From NCBI GenBank assembly GCA_020746875.1, contig JAGTJL010000023.1, positions 186,001 to 250,000 of the forward strand: DNA of 64,000 bases, in the 5' to 3' direction. The translations under genes and the position numbers were made by a program. This stretch comes from Rhexocercosporidium sp. MPI-PUGE-AT-0058 (lineage: Eukaryota; Ascomycota; Leotiomycetes; Helotiales). Below are positions 12,966 to 24,845 of this stretch, piece by piece. Every line of letters starts with the position of its first letter. Positions within the stretch are counted from its first letter, which is position 1. The notes beneath the pieces were generated by a model. That model did not search any database. It was not told the DNA's origin and worked only from the letters and a program-made list of their open reading frames with translations.

Positions 12966-14265
12966 ACTCGAAATAGAATGGTAGGGTGTGTTGGTCGATG
13001 AAGGGAATGGATGGATGGAGATGGAGAATGCTGCATTGCTTGCTTGGACTGTCTCACAGTATTGTTGATTGATGCCTGCCAATAGACGCGAACGGAATGA
13101 ACAGAATGTAGTATATTTCTCTACGTATCATTCACCTTTTTTCCCTCAACTCTATCATGCGTCGTCTCACCTCGCCCAGTCCATAAAACTCCCGTTATTA
13201 CTTCTTGAAGAAGTCAACGCTCTTTCCATTTCATTCCTTGCTCTTCCCTTGGCAATATAAATATCCCATTCCAAGGAAAATTGGCGTTTCCCTTTCCTTA
13301 CTTAATATTACCCAATCCCCCACCCCCTCCTTCTAACATTCGTCTCACTAGTACGCCCATTTCCATCACCACTCTTCTTCGAGAATATAAGTTAGTGAGT
13401 GCATTAGTGCATCACTCCCTCCCGCGCTCTTTCAAGTACAGTACAGTAATTACTCAATATACGCACCACAAGCACAGCATCAAACCGAGCAGCGTCTGGT
13501 TTCATCGACGAACCTTTATATACGCGGCGATGATGGGATGGGATGGCTTTGGTGGTTTAATTGGATTTGATTATAGTTCCCTTCTGAATGTTGCGATATA
13601 GAGATGTGGCTTTGAAGGGGAGTGGGAATAGGATGTCTGGAGCCCAAGTGGGTGACGTGCTGCTGCACTCTTGTTCCATATATAGATAAATTTTATAAAA
13701 ATAAAAAAAATTGGTGAAAGAAACGTAGCTAAATTGTTCATTGTTTACATTCTTGCGGAGTTGCGAGTTGATTTTTTTTTGGAAACATATGGCCTTAGAT
13801 GCAGCTTCCCAGAAACATCCTCCGGGAACACGTGCAAGCTGAGTTGTCATCACGGACCAATTTTTGGGGGGATTGTGGAGGTACGCATTGAGTAAACCGT
13901 TAATATGCAGTACCGTTTATGTTATGCTCTTCCAGTATACACTTCTACATCATTCCTTTGATCGCATTTGGTCATCGAATTTCCCTATCTTTGTCAGAAT
14001 AGGATATCGATTACCATGAATTCCCTTCTGTTTTCTTCGCCAAGCTTTGACGACGTCAGAAGTACCCACGGACGAACATCTCAGTTCATCTAACTGATCG
14101 CTATTTCCAAGTTCAGACCTCTTCCATACCGAGTTACTCCAACAGAAATATCATACATCTTAACCTCCAAGATACTCGTCCGTCTTTTCCCAAAGCTGAC
14201 ACCATACCCTCCGTTTACATCACTGAAGAACAGGCAGGGTGGGAGCTTGGCAAAGTAGATAGATA
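12966..14265. other. Intergenic, 3' flank of VMA1
   Basis: Roughly 1.3 kb with C/T-rich stretches and no convincing frame. Its right edge is the insertion point of the pogo-like element: the TA at 14264-14265 is the likely target dinucleotide. Confidence 0.5.
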
Positions 14266-14318
14266 ACGTCTCACCCCTAGATTCCGCCCACCCCTAGATT
14301 CCGCCCACCCTCGCTTAA
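14266..14318 (+). repeat. Left terminal inverted repeat of the pogo-like element
   Basis: Starts ACGTCTCACCCC right after TA and includes a tandem direct repeat of a unit reading CCCCTAGATTCCGCCCA. The mate is at 16049-16099. Confidence 0.9.
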
Positions 14319-14413
14319 CTCACCGCCACTCCTACCTACCAACTTGAATAATTAATTACTCTTCCATTCTTTAATCGATTCTCTTCAAATTTAGAATTCA
14401 CATTGTTTTCATT

Positions 14414-15994
14414 ATGAAGCCTGAATATACTGAGTATGACATCATGTGTGCGCTTGAGGAAGTCGCAAATGGCAAGTCCTTGCGAAAGGCATGCTTAGAG
14501 TGGGGTATTCCAAGGTCTACACTTCGTGACCGCAACACAACGACTCAACCACGTAAGGAGGCTCTTAGTCACTTGCAAAGGCTACCTACGGTAATAGAGA
14601 ATCAATTGACCAATTGGATTTTAACTCAAGAGTCTCTTAGTCATAGAGTTACGCACACACAGATCAAAGTGTTTGGAGAGAGGCTTTTAGCACTTCAAGG
14701 AGACCACCTACCACTAGGAAAACACTAGATAACACGATTTTTGGCACGTAATCCTATTCTAAAGACCAAGAGGCAAATCTACGTCGATTCTATACGTATC
14801 AACGCCGCTTATACCGAAGTTATTAAGCCGTGGTTCCAAAAGTTGGAGATTCCGGCCATCAAGGCCATTCCAGCTTGTCAACAATAGAATATGGACGAGA
14901 CTAGTATTATGGAAGGCTACGGTCTTAATAAATATATTATAAGGAACGCTAAAAGCCGCAAGATTCAAAGAAAACAGCCAGGTTCACGTACTTAGACGAC
15001 AATCATTAAGTGTATCTCTGCAATTAGAGCTTTTACGCTACCAACTATAATTTACAAAGGAAAATCGGTCCAACAACAGTGGTTTCCGTCTCAATTAGAC
15101 GTATTCGACCAATGGCACTTTACAGCCACTGAAAATAAGTGGACAACTAATCAAATGGCCCTTGAATAGCTGGAAAAGGTCTTTATCCCTCAAACGAAAC
15201 CACGAGATCATTCAGCAAGACTTCTTATTCTAGACGGCCATGGGAGTCATGAGACTACGGAATTCCTTTAGAGGTGCCTTAAACACAATATATACCTTCT
15301 ATTCTTACCTGCACATACGTCACACGTCTTACAACCTCTGGATTTGACGGTTTTCTCTGTCTTAAAGCGTGCCTACCGGAAAGAACTGCAAAAGTTGAGT
15401 TCTTTAATCGATTCCACTCCAATTAGCAAGCGTAACTTCCTCATCTACTACCAGAAGGCACGTCAAGAAAGTATTACACCTTCTAATATTAAAGCGGGGT
15501 GGAGAGCTGCGGGATTGTGGCCGGTATCTGTAGCCAAGCCATTAATGAGCCCTTTGCTGTTAGAAAACAGTAATAAATCGGCAAATCTATCTCTTCCAAA
15601 GCCTCAGGAGACGCCAATACTACCTCCGGAAGTAACTGATACTTTAATTGAGGTTCAGACTCCAAGGGCCAGGAAAGATTTGTATGTACAGATTCGTACT
15701 TTAGCCAGCGGATCACATGATCAACTTTCAACGCAACGTTTGCTTTTTAGGAAGGTTATAAAAGGAATCGATGAAAGAGATTACGAATTAGGGAAGGCAA
15801 ATATGAAGATCAAAGAGTTGGAAGAGAGATTAGAGCAGTTGAGGCCAAAGAAAAGGCGGAAAGTCCGAACGAGTCCAAATTCCAAGTTCGCTACAACACG
15901 TGCTATTAAGGAGGCTCAAATCGCAGCTGGAGAACGCCAAATTGAGTCTTTAGAATCAGAATCAGGAGGAGAAGTAGACTCTACAATATCTTGA
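14414..15994 (+). pseudogene. Pogo-type (CENP-B/DDE_1) transposase with five in-frame TAG stops
   Basis: One uninterrupted 526-codon frame apart from TAG at 14726, 14885, 14993, 15167 and 15269. The N-terminus is a helix-turn-helix of psq type (YDIMCALEEVANGKSLRKAC, WGIPRSTLRDR) followed by a CENP-B-like DNA-binding region (ENQLTNWILTQESLSH). The DDE catalytic core shows NMDETSI (first Asp), LLILDGHGSHET (second Asp) and FLPAHTSHVLQPLDLTVF (third Asp). The C-terminus has a basic coiled-coil (EERLEQLRPKKRRKVR). Each stop sits where a Trp codon is plausible, so each can be explained by one TGG-to-TAG change, the expected product of CpA-to-TpA mutation on the opposite strand. The protein is therefore inactive. 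Confidence 0.9.
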
Positions 15995-16048
15995 ATAGAA
16001 GTTAGCGCAATATAGAGTTATTAAGTGTTGAGTATCAAGTACTAGAAT

Positions 16049-16099
16049 TAAGCGAGGTGGGCGGAATCTAGGGGTGGGCGGAATCTAGGGGTGAGACGT
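16049..16099 (-). repeat. Right terminal inverted repeat of the pogo-like element
   Basis: Reverse complement of 14266-14318 with a single-base length difference. It ends GTGAGACGT directly before TA. Confidence 0.9.
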
Positions 16100-17342
16100 T
16101 ATCGTCGATCTTGTTGGTACAAGGTATAGTTCCTATGTTCGTGGAGTAGAGTAGACCCTGTTAAATATGAGATTTGGGGAAGTGTGCATTCATTCTCAAG
16201 CGTAAAGTTTTAGACGTTCACGCCGTTGATTTGCGTTGGCGAAGTGAACATTTGTGTACAGATGACTTGGATGGAACCGACCCGGAAGCCGGTAAACAAT
16301 ACCTTGTTGGCCATCACTGCCAGTATATATATTCGGTAAGTCACTCCCTCTATATGAAAGTGTTCGATTAAATATACTGTAGGCTTCTTTGTAGCGAATT
16401 GTTCATGTTGGATGATGATCCGCGTCACTTCAGAGTCCTGCATGACTTGGCCAGAGTTGGACAAAATTAAGAATATGAGAGTTCCCGAATGGGAATTGAG
16501 ACTGACATTCATGTAGCCCTTATATAGACTTTGACTTGTGTCGCTCCTATGATCACAGAGAATTGGGATGAATTCCGATGGAGAGGAAGACAGCCCTGGG
16601 CCAGCACTTTTGACGGGTGAACTTAGTCAAATTTCCACTCTGATGTAGGACAATCTATTAAAGCTGGTAGCGAAAACACATCGCAGCAAAGTCACGGCAG
16701 TTAGTTTCCATCTTTGCAAAAAGGTCTGAAACTAAACTCGAAACCTGTACTTATGTAGGTACTAAAATACATAAACTTATGATATGACTTCGGAATTATT
16801 CTAAAAAGAACTCTCAAATAGGGTTTCTGTAAGATATCATGATGTAGTAGGCTGAATGAATTGTGAAACTAAGCAATTTATGTGAGGAATTCGTCACATT
16901 TTTTAGGGGCTGGCTTGTGGACACGTTTGAACATATGCACAGCTGGTTATCAAGAGCACTTCCCTTTTATTGGCTGATGTTGATAATATGGCAGGAACAT
17001 AGCAAACTTACCTGATCATTTTTCAAAGAAAGTTCGCCCTACTGAGGTTCGTCCTCAGGTTATTATTTCCGGCCAGGCCGTACCGTATCAAATCAGAAGC
17101 TCGAAGACATCGATGTCGGAACCAACTCAGCCAAGTATGTGAAACATGCCAGTCAAGTAGAAGAACCCGCCCTGCACTTGTTCCTTTCTGTTGAACTACC
17201 TCGCGACAAGACTACCCACGCGGTCTGGTACATTTGCCAACAAACTTCAACCGAACTAAATTTGAATGGAATCTACTAGATCAATGCCATAAAATTAGCA
17301 TCTCAATTCGTTACATCGGTCTCAAAGTCTGAATCGATAATC
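16100..17342. other. Intergenic, no gene recognised
   Basis: About 1.2 kb, moderately AT-rich, between the transposon and the decayed ULD/ankyrin gene. Only short unrelated frames are present. The last part may be that gene's promoter. Confidence 0.5.
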
Positions 17343-20300
17343 ATGTCTTTTGGCTTTTCCGCTGGTGACTTTATCGCCTCCATCGGGCTGATCAAGAACG
17401 TTATCGAGGCTCTCAAGGATGCTAGAGGATCAGTCGCCGAAGTAGAAGCACTCTTGTCAACACTAAAGTCATTGCAGCAAGCAGTCCTTGCTTCAGAATT
17501 TGTTAATTGGCAATGTGGGCTGGTCGAGATGGATGATGGCGCCAGCCTTGTCGCCAAGGCCGTGAAAAGCTCCATTGAAAAACAACGCAGATATTGCGAT
17601 GAGATCTTGGACGGATTCATCAAATCTCTGAAGCCTTGCGATGAAGCGTTCCGCAAGCCTGGGGGTTCTAGCCTAGTTCAACAAGCAAGGAAAATCACAT
17701 GGCTTTTCCGAAAAGACGATGCTCTACAGACTGATAGAAACCTCGCAAGGCATCTAGTTGCTCTGGAAATGTATTGCAAGATGTTGTCGAAGTAAATTCT
17801 AGTGTCCAAAACCTCATGAAATAACAGTCTGACCATTTGGCTAGTCTGCAATCTGCAGGCATTCAAAAGATTTCCTCCGCTACATTGTCCAACGTACTCG
17901 ACATCAGAGCAAATGTGACAACTATTTTAAGTGTCATACGGCCTCGGAAGTGTATTCCAGCTGGCCTTGGATATTCCTGGGAAGCAAAATCATCACTATC
18001 AGACACTGTGTTGCTTCTTGATGCAATTGGTCGATCAGTGCTTCTACCGATGATGTTATTGATTTCAGTAGAGGTAAGCAAATTTCAGTGAGTTGTGTCT
18101 GTATGACAACATGCTAACGACCCGTCAGGATCTCCATGGACTTTTGATCATCATGTACAGGAATATCTCAGGGGAAAAGAAGATAGTGAGACGAGAATAC
18201 AGTCTCACAGATGAGAATACAGTCTCACAGACGAGGAGTCCGATGGCGTTCTAGTGGAACGGTCTAATTGGGAATCCACGATACATCCTGGCATGACTCT
18301 GTCTCTCAACATGGTATTTCCTGCAGCTCAAACCTTCAACTTCCATCGCTGTCCACAATGTGATATGCCGTGTCTTGGCAACACCTTACCAGGGAAGCGA
18401 CGCAGATAGTAAGCAGCTCTAGTACCAATTCTGTTCAGATAAATATCCTACTGACCAAAACTTGTAGTCAAAAATGCCACGTTTCCAATATTCGACAAGG
18501 AGCGAGCTTTTGAGGACTTTTTCGAATGTTTCGCAGAGTGATTCGTCTTCCCCACAGGTCAATAACAACAACCTAGGACTGTCGAATTCTAGCTTGCCAT
18601 CTCGTGGGGTGACGAGGAGCAGGGATAATGACTTCTTCTTCACAAACATACACTTCCATCGCGATGTTCCGGGTCAGTCGGCTGCAAACGGGTCAACTGG
18701 TACGGAGGGTCAAGTGAAGCAACTTGCCATCGACGAGCTCCCGCCACTTCATAAGGCCGCGGCAATAGGAAATTGTCCCGAAATTCTTAGGCTCCTGGAC
18801 GAAGGCAGTGAAATAGACTTCCCACTTCCATTCAATGCAATACTCAGCAGCCCTACTTGTCTACGCTGGACGTTGCACAAATTCGAAGGATGTACGCCGC
18901 TACACCTGGCCTGTTGGTTTGGGAAGCTACCTGCAATCATGGTGCTACTTAACAGGGCTAGCAACATTCTAGCTCAAGTTTCGGAATACAAATATGAGGC
19001 TCTCACCTTTGCCATTCAGGGCCATGATCCAGAAAGAGTCTTCCAGCCGCTTATTGAGCGTGGCGCTCGACTTCACTATCAGGACATAGACTGCCGCAGT
19101 CCTTTTATTACCGCTTGCGCTTCGGGCAAGATCTTCTTGATACATCATTTTTTTCGACATGAATCTAGACTGGATGCTACTGACATCTATGGCATCACGC
19201 CCTTGCAGACTGCTGCTTTCGCAGGCCATGAACGTGCTTTTGATGTACTTCTCGATTATGGTGCAGATATCGCACCCATATGCACCAGCCCTTCCGAATA
19301 CATTTGGCAACTGTCAACACTACACTGTGCCGCCATTTGAGGTTCAATAAAGATCCTGCAGTATCTTTTCGATCAATGCCAAAACCCATCGGGAATTGAT
19401 GCGAATGGTTCTACAGTGCTCCAGTGGGTTACCTTTCACGGCCTTGATGAGTACGTGGAGTTACTCCTACAGCAAGGTGAAGACTGCAACCACAAGGATT
19501 CATTTCAACAAACAAGCTTACATTTGGCTTGTTCCGCATTTTCAGTTATTCGAAAGTCGTCGAATGCCCGGAGGTCGACCGTGCAGCTTCTATTGAAACA
19601 TGACGCGAAGCTCGACGCACGTAACGATGTGGGATTCACCCGCCTCCACAGTTCGGCATTCAATGAAAGTTATGAAATTTCGAAATTCCTCTTGGAACAA
19701 GGTGCAGACGTTAGTGTATGTGATATGTATGGATGCACGCCCTTATACTTTGCGGTAAGTAACGGCCAACTTCAAATGACCGAACTTCTACTAGAACATG
19801 GTGCCAACATCAATGCACGTTCGAAATCTAGGTCAACGGCTTTGCAAAAGGCATCGTCAGCAGGCTTTGACCCTGTCGTGAAACTACTTCTAGACTGCAA
19901 AGCCAACTTTCAAACACCAAATTTGGACGCAGCGACCCCACTCCATTATGCTGCAGCCAGAGGATCTACAAGCATAGTTAAAATGCTTCTTGACGGAGGA
20001 TTAGGCGTTGATATTGTGCACAACTTTGGAAGAACGGCGTTTCACTCAGCCGCAAGATGGGGCCGAGTGAGATTCATGGCCATCATTCTCGCACAAGGTG
20101 CAGAAACTAATACGACAGCCCCACCAGGCTGCAAAGCATACTATAAAGAAGATAACTTCATGGTTGATGTCACTGGATGCACGCCACTCATATGTGCCTC
20201 GGAACACGGCCATCTAGATGCCGTGAAACTTCTTCTTGAGAACGGAGTAGACATCAATGCCTCTCGAGTTGATGGCAAAAATGCACTATCATGTGCCGTG

Positions 20301-20753
20301 GGATCTGGAAAAGCCGAGATCGTAGAGAAATTACTCGAGGTGGGTGTTGAGTTCGAACTTTCCGATCTGGCAGGCTTGAAACCTCTTGCACAAGCGTTGA
20401 AAAGCGGAAAGAACGATATTGTGCGGCTTTTACTTAAGCGAGGAACATCAACAAACACTCGAGATCTGGAAGGGCGAACGGCTCTACACTGGGCGTGTTT
20501 GGGTGGTTTCGAGTCGACTGCTAGGATGCTAATCGAGCATGGAGCAACAGTTTTGGAAGACAGCTTTGGACGTACTCCGCTTCATTATGCTGTGTACCAG
20601 GGAAGCGAGGTTTTGGTACAGATGCTCATGGATAAGGGAGTTGATCCGCAACTCAAGCTTAAAGACGGCACCTCCTTGAGCTCGTGGGACAAGAATAGCT
20701 CTCAGAAAACTGTTCCTTCTTTAGAAAGAACAATGCCGGAGCCGTCTCCGTAG
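17343..20753 (+). pseudogene. Decayed fungal ULD-ankyrin repeat protein
   Basis: An N-terminal alpha-helical domain (MSFGFSAGDFIASIGLIK onward, 17343-17760) is followed by segments of the fungal ubiquitin-like domain found in many large Pezizomycotina proteins. These read DIRANVTTILSVIRP, then across an intron at 18074-18128 DLHGLLIIMYRNISGEKKIV, then ERSNWESTIHPGMTLSLNMV and FNFHRCPQCD. A long ankyrin array follows, about 13-15 repeats in the single frame 18474-20753 (GCTPLHLACWFGKLPAI, AATPLHYAAARGSTSIVK, GRTALHWACLGGFES). Breaks: a frameshift near 17762; TAA at 17822; a 20-bp tandem duplication at 18193-18232 that shifts the frame inside the ubiquitin-like domain; no in-frame splice into the ankyrin exon near 18409-18467; and TGA at 19338-19340, probably from CGA. 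The ankyrin half from ATG 18474 might still be expressed as a shorter product, but the TGA splits it too. A role in signalling or non-self recognition is inference only. Confidence 0.75.
18193..18232 (+). repeat. 20-bp tandem duplication, two copies
   Basis: Two adjacent 20-bp copies differ only at the last base (T then C). Removing one copy restores the reading frame from REYSLTD into the SDGVLVERSNW segment, so this looks like a recent frame-breaking duplication. Confidence 0.88.
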
Positions 20754-20876
20754 TCCTCATGCTAGATGATGAATTGTATTCAGACTACTAGCCAATGAGC
20801 TTCATCATGTACTGTCGATGACAAGATTGACCCTTTTGCTACTACCATTAACCTTACTAGCTGATATGATCCTAAA

Positions 20877-23543
20877 TCAAGGCAAAGATAGCGTCCGATT
20901 TAACCTAACATCCCCTGCCGAAAAACCTACCAAGAAAGTGTAATCCCCAGCGACAAACTCCCAATCCTCCTTCTCTTCCTCCCAAATCCTCAAATCATCC
21001 ACTTTCAGAGCGAAAGTAACAACCGAACTATCTCCAGCCTCCAGAAATACTTTCTCAAATCCTTTCAAGAGTTTCGGAGGCTCGTTCGCTGCGGCCGGAT
21101 ACGAAACGTAGAGTTGTACTACTTCTTTCCCGGCGATAGAGCCGGTGTTCCAGAGCAGTGTTGTAATGGTGACTGATTGCGCTGTTGTCGACCAGTTACC
21201 TGTACTACTGAGAGAAGCAGTGATACTGGATACTTCGAAAGAAGTATAGCTCAAACCGTGGCCGAAAGGGAAAAGTGGCTCGATTTCATGCTCGTCGAAC
21301 CATTTATATCCAAAATATAGACCCTCTGAGTAGGGCACTGCAATCCCGCCGGAGATCTGAATAGAGTCGTCTAAAGTCTTGGGAAAGGTCATGGGGAGCT
21401 TGCCGCTTGGATTCACGTCCCCGAAAAGAAGTCCTTCGATTGCAAGGCCGATCTGTTGACCTCCATACCAAGATTCCAGAACGGCGTCGACTTCATCTAT
21501 CCATGGCATGAGAATGGCTGAGTTGGTATTCAGTACCACGACGGTCTTCTTCGATAGTTTCGCAAGTCGGGAAATCATTGCGTCTTGGTCTCCTGGGAGA
21601 GACAAGTCGTACCAATTATCCAGACCTTCGGAGTGTCTGTCGGAAACGAAGATGATGCTGATGTCTCACATAGCAGCAAGAGTGTCTGCGTCTGCATCTC
21701 GGACTAAGTTGCCTACACTAATGCCGAGAGTGATTCCATATGCGCCGGTGGAAAGGAATGGCCCATTGAGTAGTCCATATGGATTGAAACCTGAATACCA
21801 GCAGTCAGATTCGCGATCCCTTGAACTGTATTCCCGAAATTGGCATCTGTCATATTGGCGACCAGCATTCCAGCAATGAAGAGAGTTGCCGTTCCTTGGC
21901 CGGAGAGAGAGAAGTGGTATATCCCGGTCGTGTTTGGGCTGAACGTTCCATCGTATTTGGCGGAGAACACTTGAGGATACGAGACCCAGAGCTCAGCTGG
22001 GAAAGACGGTGCAGTGATGTTTGGAAGAATCTCTGTCTGATTAATGGGCCCCGTGAAGTCGGTCGTTGCCCAGTATGTGACATTCAACCCATTGCCGAAC
22101 ATGCTTGGTGGCACGGTGGGAAATTGCTGCGTTCCTGGATAGGCTTCAGAGTATGTAACAGTGATGTCTTATTTCTCGCCTCGTGCTTTGATAGCAGAAA
22201 GCGGATCCTTGACAACCATAGTCTTGTCAATCACAAAGCCACCGTGATTCTCAGTAATTTGCGCCAGTTCGGTGGAATCAGCGCCGAAGATGGCGATGGA
22301 CTTGTATTTCTCGGCACTGAGAGGTAGGACAGCATCTTTGTTCTTAAGTAAAACTGATCCTTCTTCTGCCATCTGCTGTGCAAGATCGAGATGCTCCTGA
22401 GTTCTTGCTACTGTAGAATATTTTCCCAGAACAGGAGCGTCGATCGCACCTAGTTCGAACATCGGCCTCCAAAGTCGAGCCACCATGTCGTCGATTCGAG
22501 AAAACGGAATGGCACCGTTCTCAACAGCTTCAACAAGCAGATCGCCGTAGTACGCTGGAAATCCATAACTATCCGCAAATGAACCACCGGGCATGCTGAT
22601 GTCAAGACCACCCATGACTGCTCCGACTGTAGATCGGGTAGAGAAATACCAATCTGCGACCACATACCCTTTGAACCCCCAGTCCTCCTTCAAAACATCA
22701 TTAAGAAGCCAGCTATTCTCGCAAGCATACTCTCCATTCAGCTTGTTGTACGAACACATACAAGCCGCGTTTGCAGCTTGTACTGTGGCCTTGAAAGCTG
22801 GAAAGTACAATTCGTGAAGAACTCTTTTGTCCACGACAGAATCCCAGGCATTCCATTCAGGATCAACGCCGAAACTATTCGTTTCCTGATTATACGCTGC
22901 GAAATGTTTAGGACAAGCCAGCATCCCCTGGCTCTGAATACCCAAGGTACTAGCTACCGCCATGCGAGCAGTAAGGAAAGGATCTTCTGAGATGGTCTCG
23001 GCTGCTCGTCCCCAAGCAGGTGATCGAAGGATGTTGATCGTAGGTGCAAGGACGACATTTCTTCCTTTTGACTTGTGCTCTTGAGCCAAAGCTTGACCGT
23101 AGGCGTATTGGAGCGAAGTGTTCCATGAGGCCGCTGCTACAACGGGTGCTGGAAATGTCGTGACGTTATCCAAGTTGTTTCCTACTCCGGCTGGACCATC
23201 ACCCATACATACAGATATTATACCAAGGGCTTCAATGCCGCTGACATGACCGATGCAGGCAGAAATACCGGTTCCATGGTCATCAAGCTGAAGAGCCATT
23301 CGGTTAGAATCAAGCCGAACTTGGGATGGGGAAAACGTACCACTGTGTCTCCCTGAACCATGGCATATTTTTGGGTGGTATTCAGCTGCAGCATGAATGG
23401 TTGCAATCTTTCTTCTGTTGGTCTTGATTATCCAGCCATGGTCGATCAGCAATTGCCAATTCTGCATTTACCAAGCCAATATTCAAGACTAGGAGAACTG
23501 TAGTAGCCCAAGCGTAGCTAGAAGCGCGTATGGAAACAAACAT
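20877..23543 (-). pseudogene. Secreted GH3 beta-glucosidase with PA14 insert, disrupted
   Basis: The ATG at 23543 begins a typical signal peptide (about 27 residues, core ATTVLLVLNIGLVNA). A 53-bp intron at 23288-23340 lies between AMVQGDTV and LDDHGTGIS. The GH3 N-terminal barrel shows VCMGDGPAGV, CPKHFAAYNQE and FKGYVVADW, whose Asp is the expected nucleophile. The C-terminal domain starts at LKNKDAVLPLSAEKYKSIA, is interrupted by a PA14 sugar-binding insert (NVTYWATTDFTGP), resumes at VVVLNTNSAILMPW, and ends with the fibronectin-III-like domain. Lesions: a frameshift between about 23405 and 23425; TAA at 22169-22171; a frameshift near 21795; TGA at 21666-21668. Four independent lesions make a functional enzyme very unlikely. 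It would have cleaved beta-linked glucosides outside the cell. It heads the accessory group running to 31.9 kb. Confidence 0.85.
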
Positions 23544-24222
23544 GATGGCGCAGGCTCGAATGGATATGACACAATCAAGTCACATCATGACACAGCATGG
23601 CCATTGGGGTGATATATCATAGCTCCCACTTTGAATTTAGCTCAGAATGCCAGTGTTCTAGATTCCATGAATCTTAAGGTTGCCCATCCGAGATGTCCGC
23701 TTCCAGAACTGGCCATGGTAGATCTCTGAATCTTACGAGTCTCCGTGTTATCTGCAGAGTGTTAATTCCCATGGTAGCCAGATGGCTGGGATCGACCCGG
23801 CAATCTTCAAGTCGCCGGTGTGAGCGTTCGAAAGTGGGATGAGTTGGCCTTGATTTCCTGCTCGTGGGTAGCTGGAATTAAATTGAAGTAGCATACGAAT
23901 TTCAATCGCACGAGTCATGACGAGCTAGAGTGGGATCGTTGATGATAATTCTCTCTTGAGCATCTGCATCTGGCCGAATGCTCATCATTCAGGATGGATT
24001 AATGCTAGAGCAAAAGTTACTTTGTCCGAGTTTTGGATGGAGACACAACTGCAATCACTGCCATGTTATGAATCTAAGTCTGATTATACAGACCTGGAAA
24101 TGTCAGTGAAGCTTTCACAAAGCTTGGTATTGTCTTTACTTCGTTATTGATTCCAGAATAAAGCTTGAATTTACTCTACCCCGCACCGGCGACCAAATTA
24201 CCCCGCCATCAAGACTCTCTCC
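23544..24222. promoter_or_regulatory. Intergenic upstream of the GH3 pseudogene
   Basis: About 680 bp. It contains a perfect CCGGC-N12-GCCGG inverted repeat at 23797-23818, a layout compatible with binding by a dimeric Zn2Cys6 regulator (inference). No coding frame is convincing. Confidence 0.4.
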
Positions 24223-24613
24223 CTAAACATTCCCCTCTAGCCCAACAACCGTCGTATCTGCATGGCTAAAAGTACGCAATCCCGTCCTCGTGATCTTCAA
24301 TACCGATTTGCAGTTCGGATCTGGACAAGCTACCAACCCGTCCGATGAAATCCAATCATGCTTGTGAGTTTTCCGTTGTTTTGCAGCCAAGAGAGGTAAG
24401 ACAGCAGCTGCTAGAATCAGCGGAGTTCTTGACATTGAATAGACGATACATACAGAGACTGTAGATACTGATTCCCTGTCCAGGAGGGAGGTATAGCATC
24501 TCACCCTGGAGAGTGAAATAGTCGCCTTCCTTCGCACCACACAGAATTCTCTCTCCTGGTGGGCAAACAACTTCTACCTTCAAATCGTAGAGTTCGAAAG
24601 AGTCGTCTGTCAT
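24223..24613 (-). CDS. TIGR04076 family small protein
   Basis: Two exons (24454-24613 and 24223-24410) with a 43-bp intron give 115 residues. The protein reads MTDDSFELYDLKVEVVCP at the start, has GAKEGDYFTLQGEMLYLPPG and SIYSLSAAVLPLLAAKQR in the middle, and ends with a Cys pair in ACPDPNCKSVLKITRTG. This matches the short conserved family TIGR04076, whose biochemical function is not established; conserved cysteines and length agree. It is transcribed in the same direction as the adjacent transcription factor. Its upstream region (24.7 kb) carries a CCGGCGTTCAAA motif shared with the reductase/permease promoter, so co-regulation is plausible. Confidence 0.85.
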
Positions 24614-24845
24614 TTTGTACAATTATGAATTGTGAAGAAAAGCCTTGGCTTACGGTAACAATGCAGTTGTGCAGAATTTGGATTTGATATCAACAAATGG
24701 TTAGGAATCATTTATCTAGCCGGCGTGCACTCTAACAGCGGTGTGTTACCGGCGTTCAAAATTGCCCAAGATAGCGCTATACTTATAGGCATATGTTCCG
24801 TTGCGAGCCCCAAGATAATGGTGGGTTGAACTGCAAGGTACCCTG

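Larger units (their letters stand above)
14266..16099 (+). mobile_element. Pogo/Fot1-family DNA transposon, RIP-damaged
   Basis: A complete 1834-bp element with about 52-bp terminal inverted repeats (14266-14318 and 16049-16099) that match apart from one extra C on the left. It is flanked by TA on both sides (14264-14265, 16100-16101), the duplicated target expected of Tc1/mariner/pogo elements. Each inverted repeat contains two adjacent copies of a 17-18 bp unit ending in TAGATTCCGCCCACC or close to it. The interior is a single transposase frame on the plus strand, interrupted by stops. Confidence 0.93.

Noticed and set aside
16210..16512. 100-codon minus-strand frame near the first transposon
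   Set aside because: No recognisable domain, upstream signals or splice context.
23765..23845. tRNA-like sequence on the minus strand (anticodon-loop-like CTTGAAGA, B-box-like GGTCGATCC)
   Set aside because: The anticodon loop would be eight bases, D- and acceptor stems do not form, and no A box is evident.
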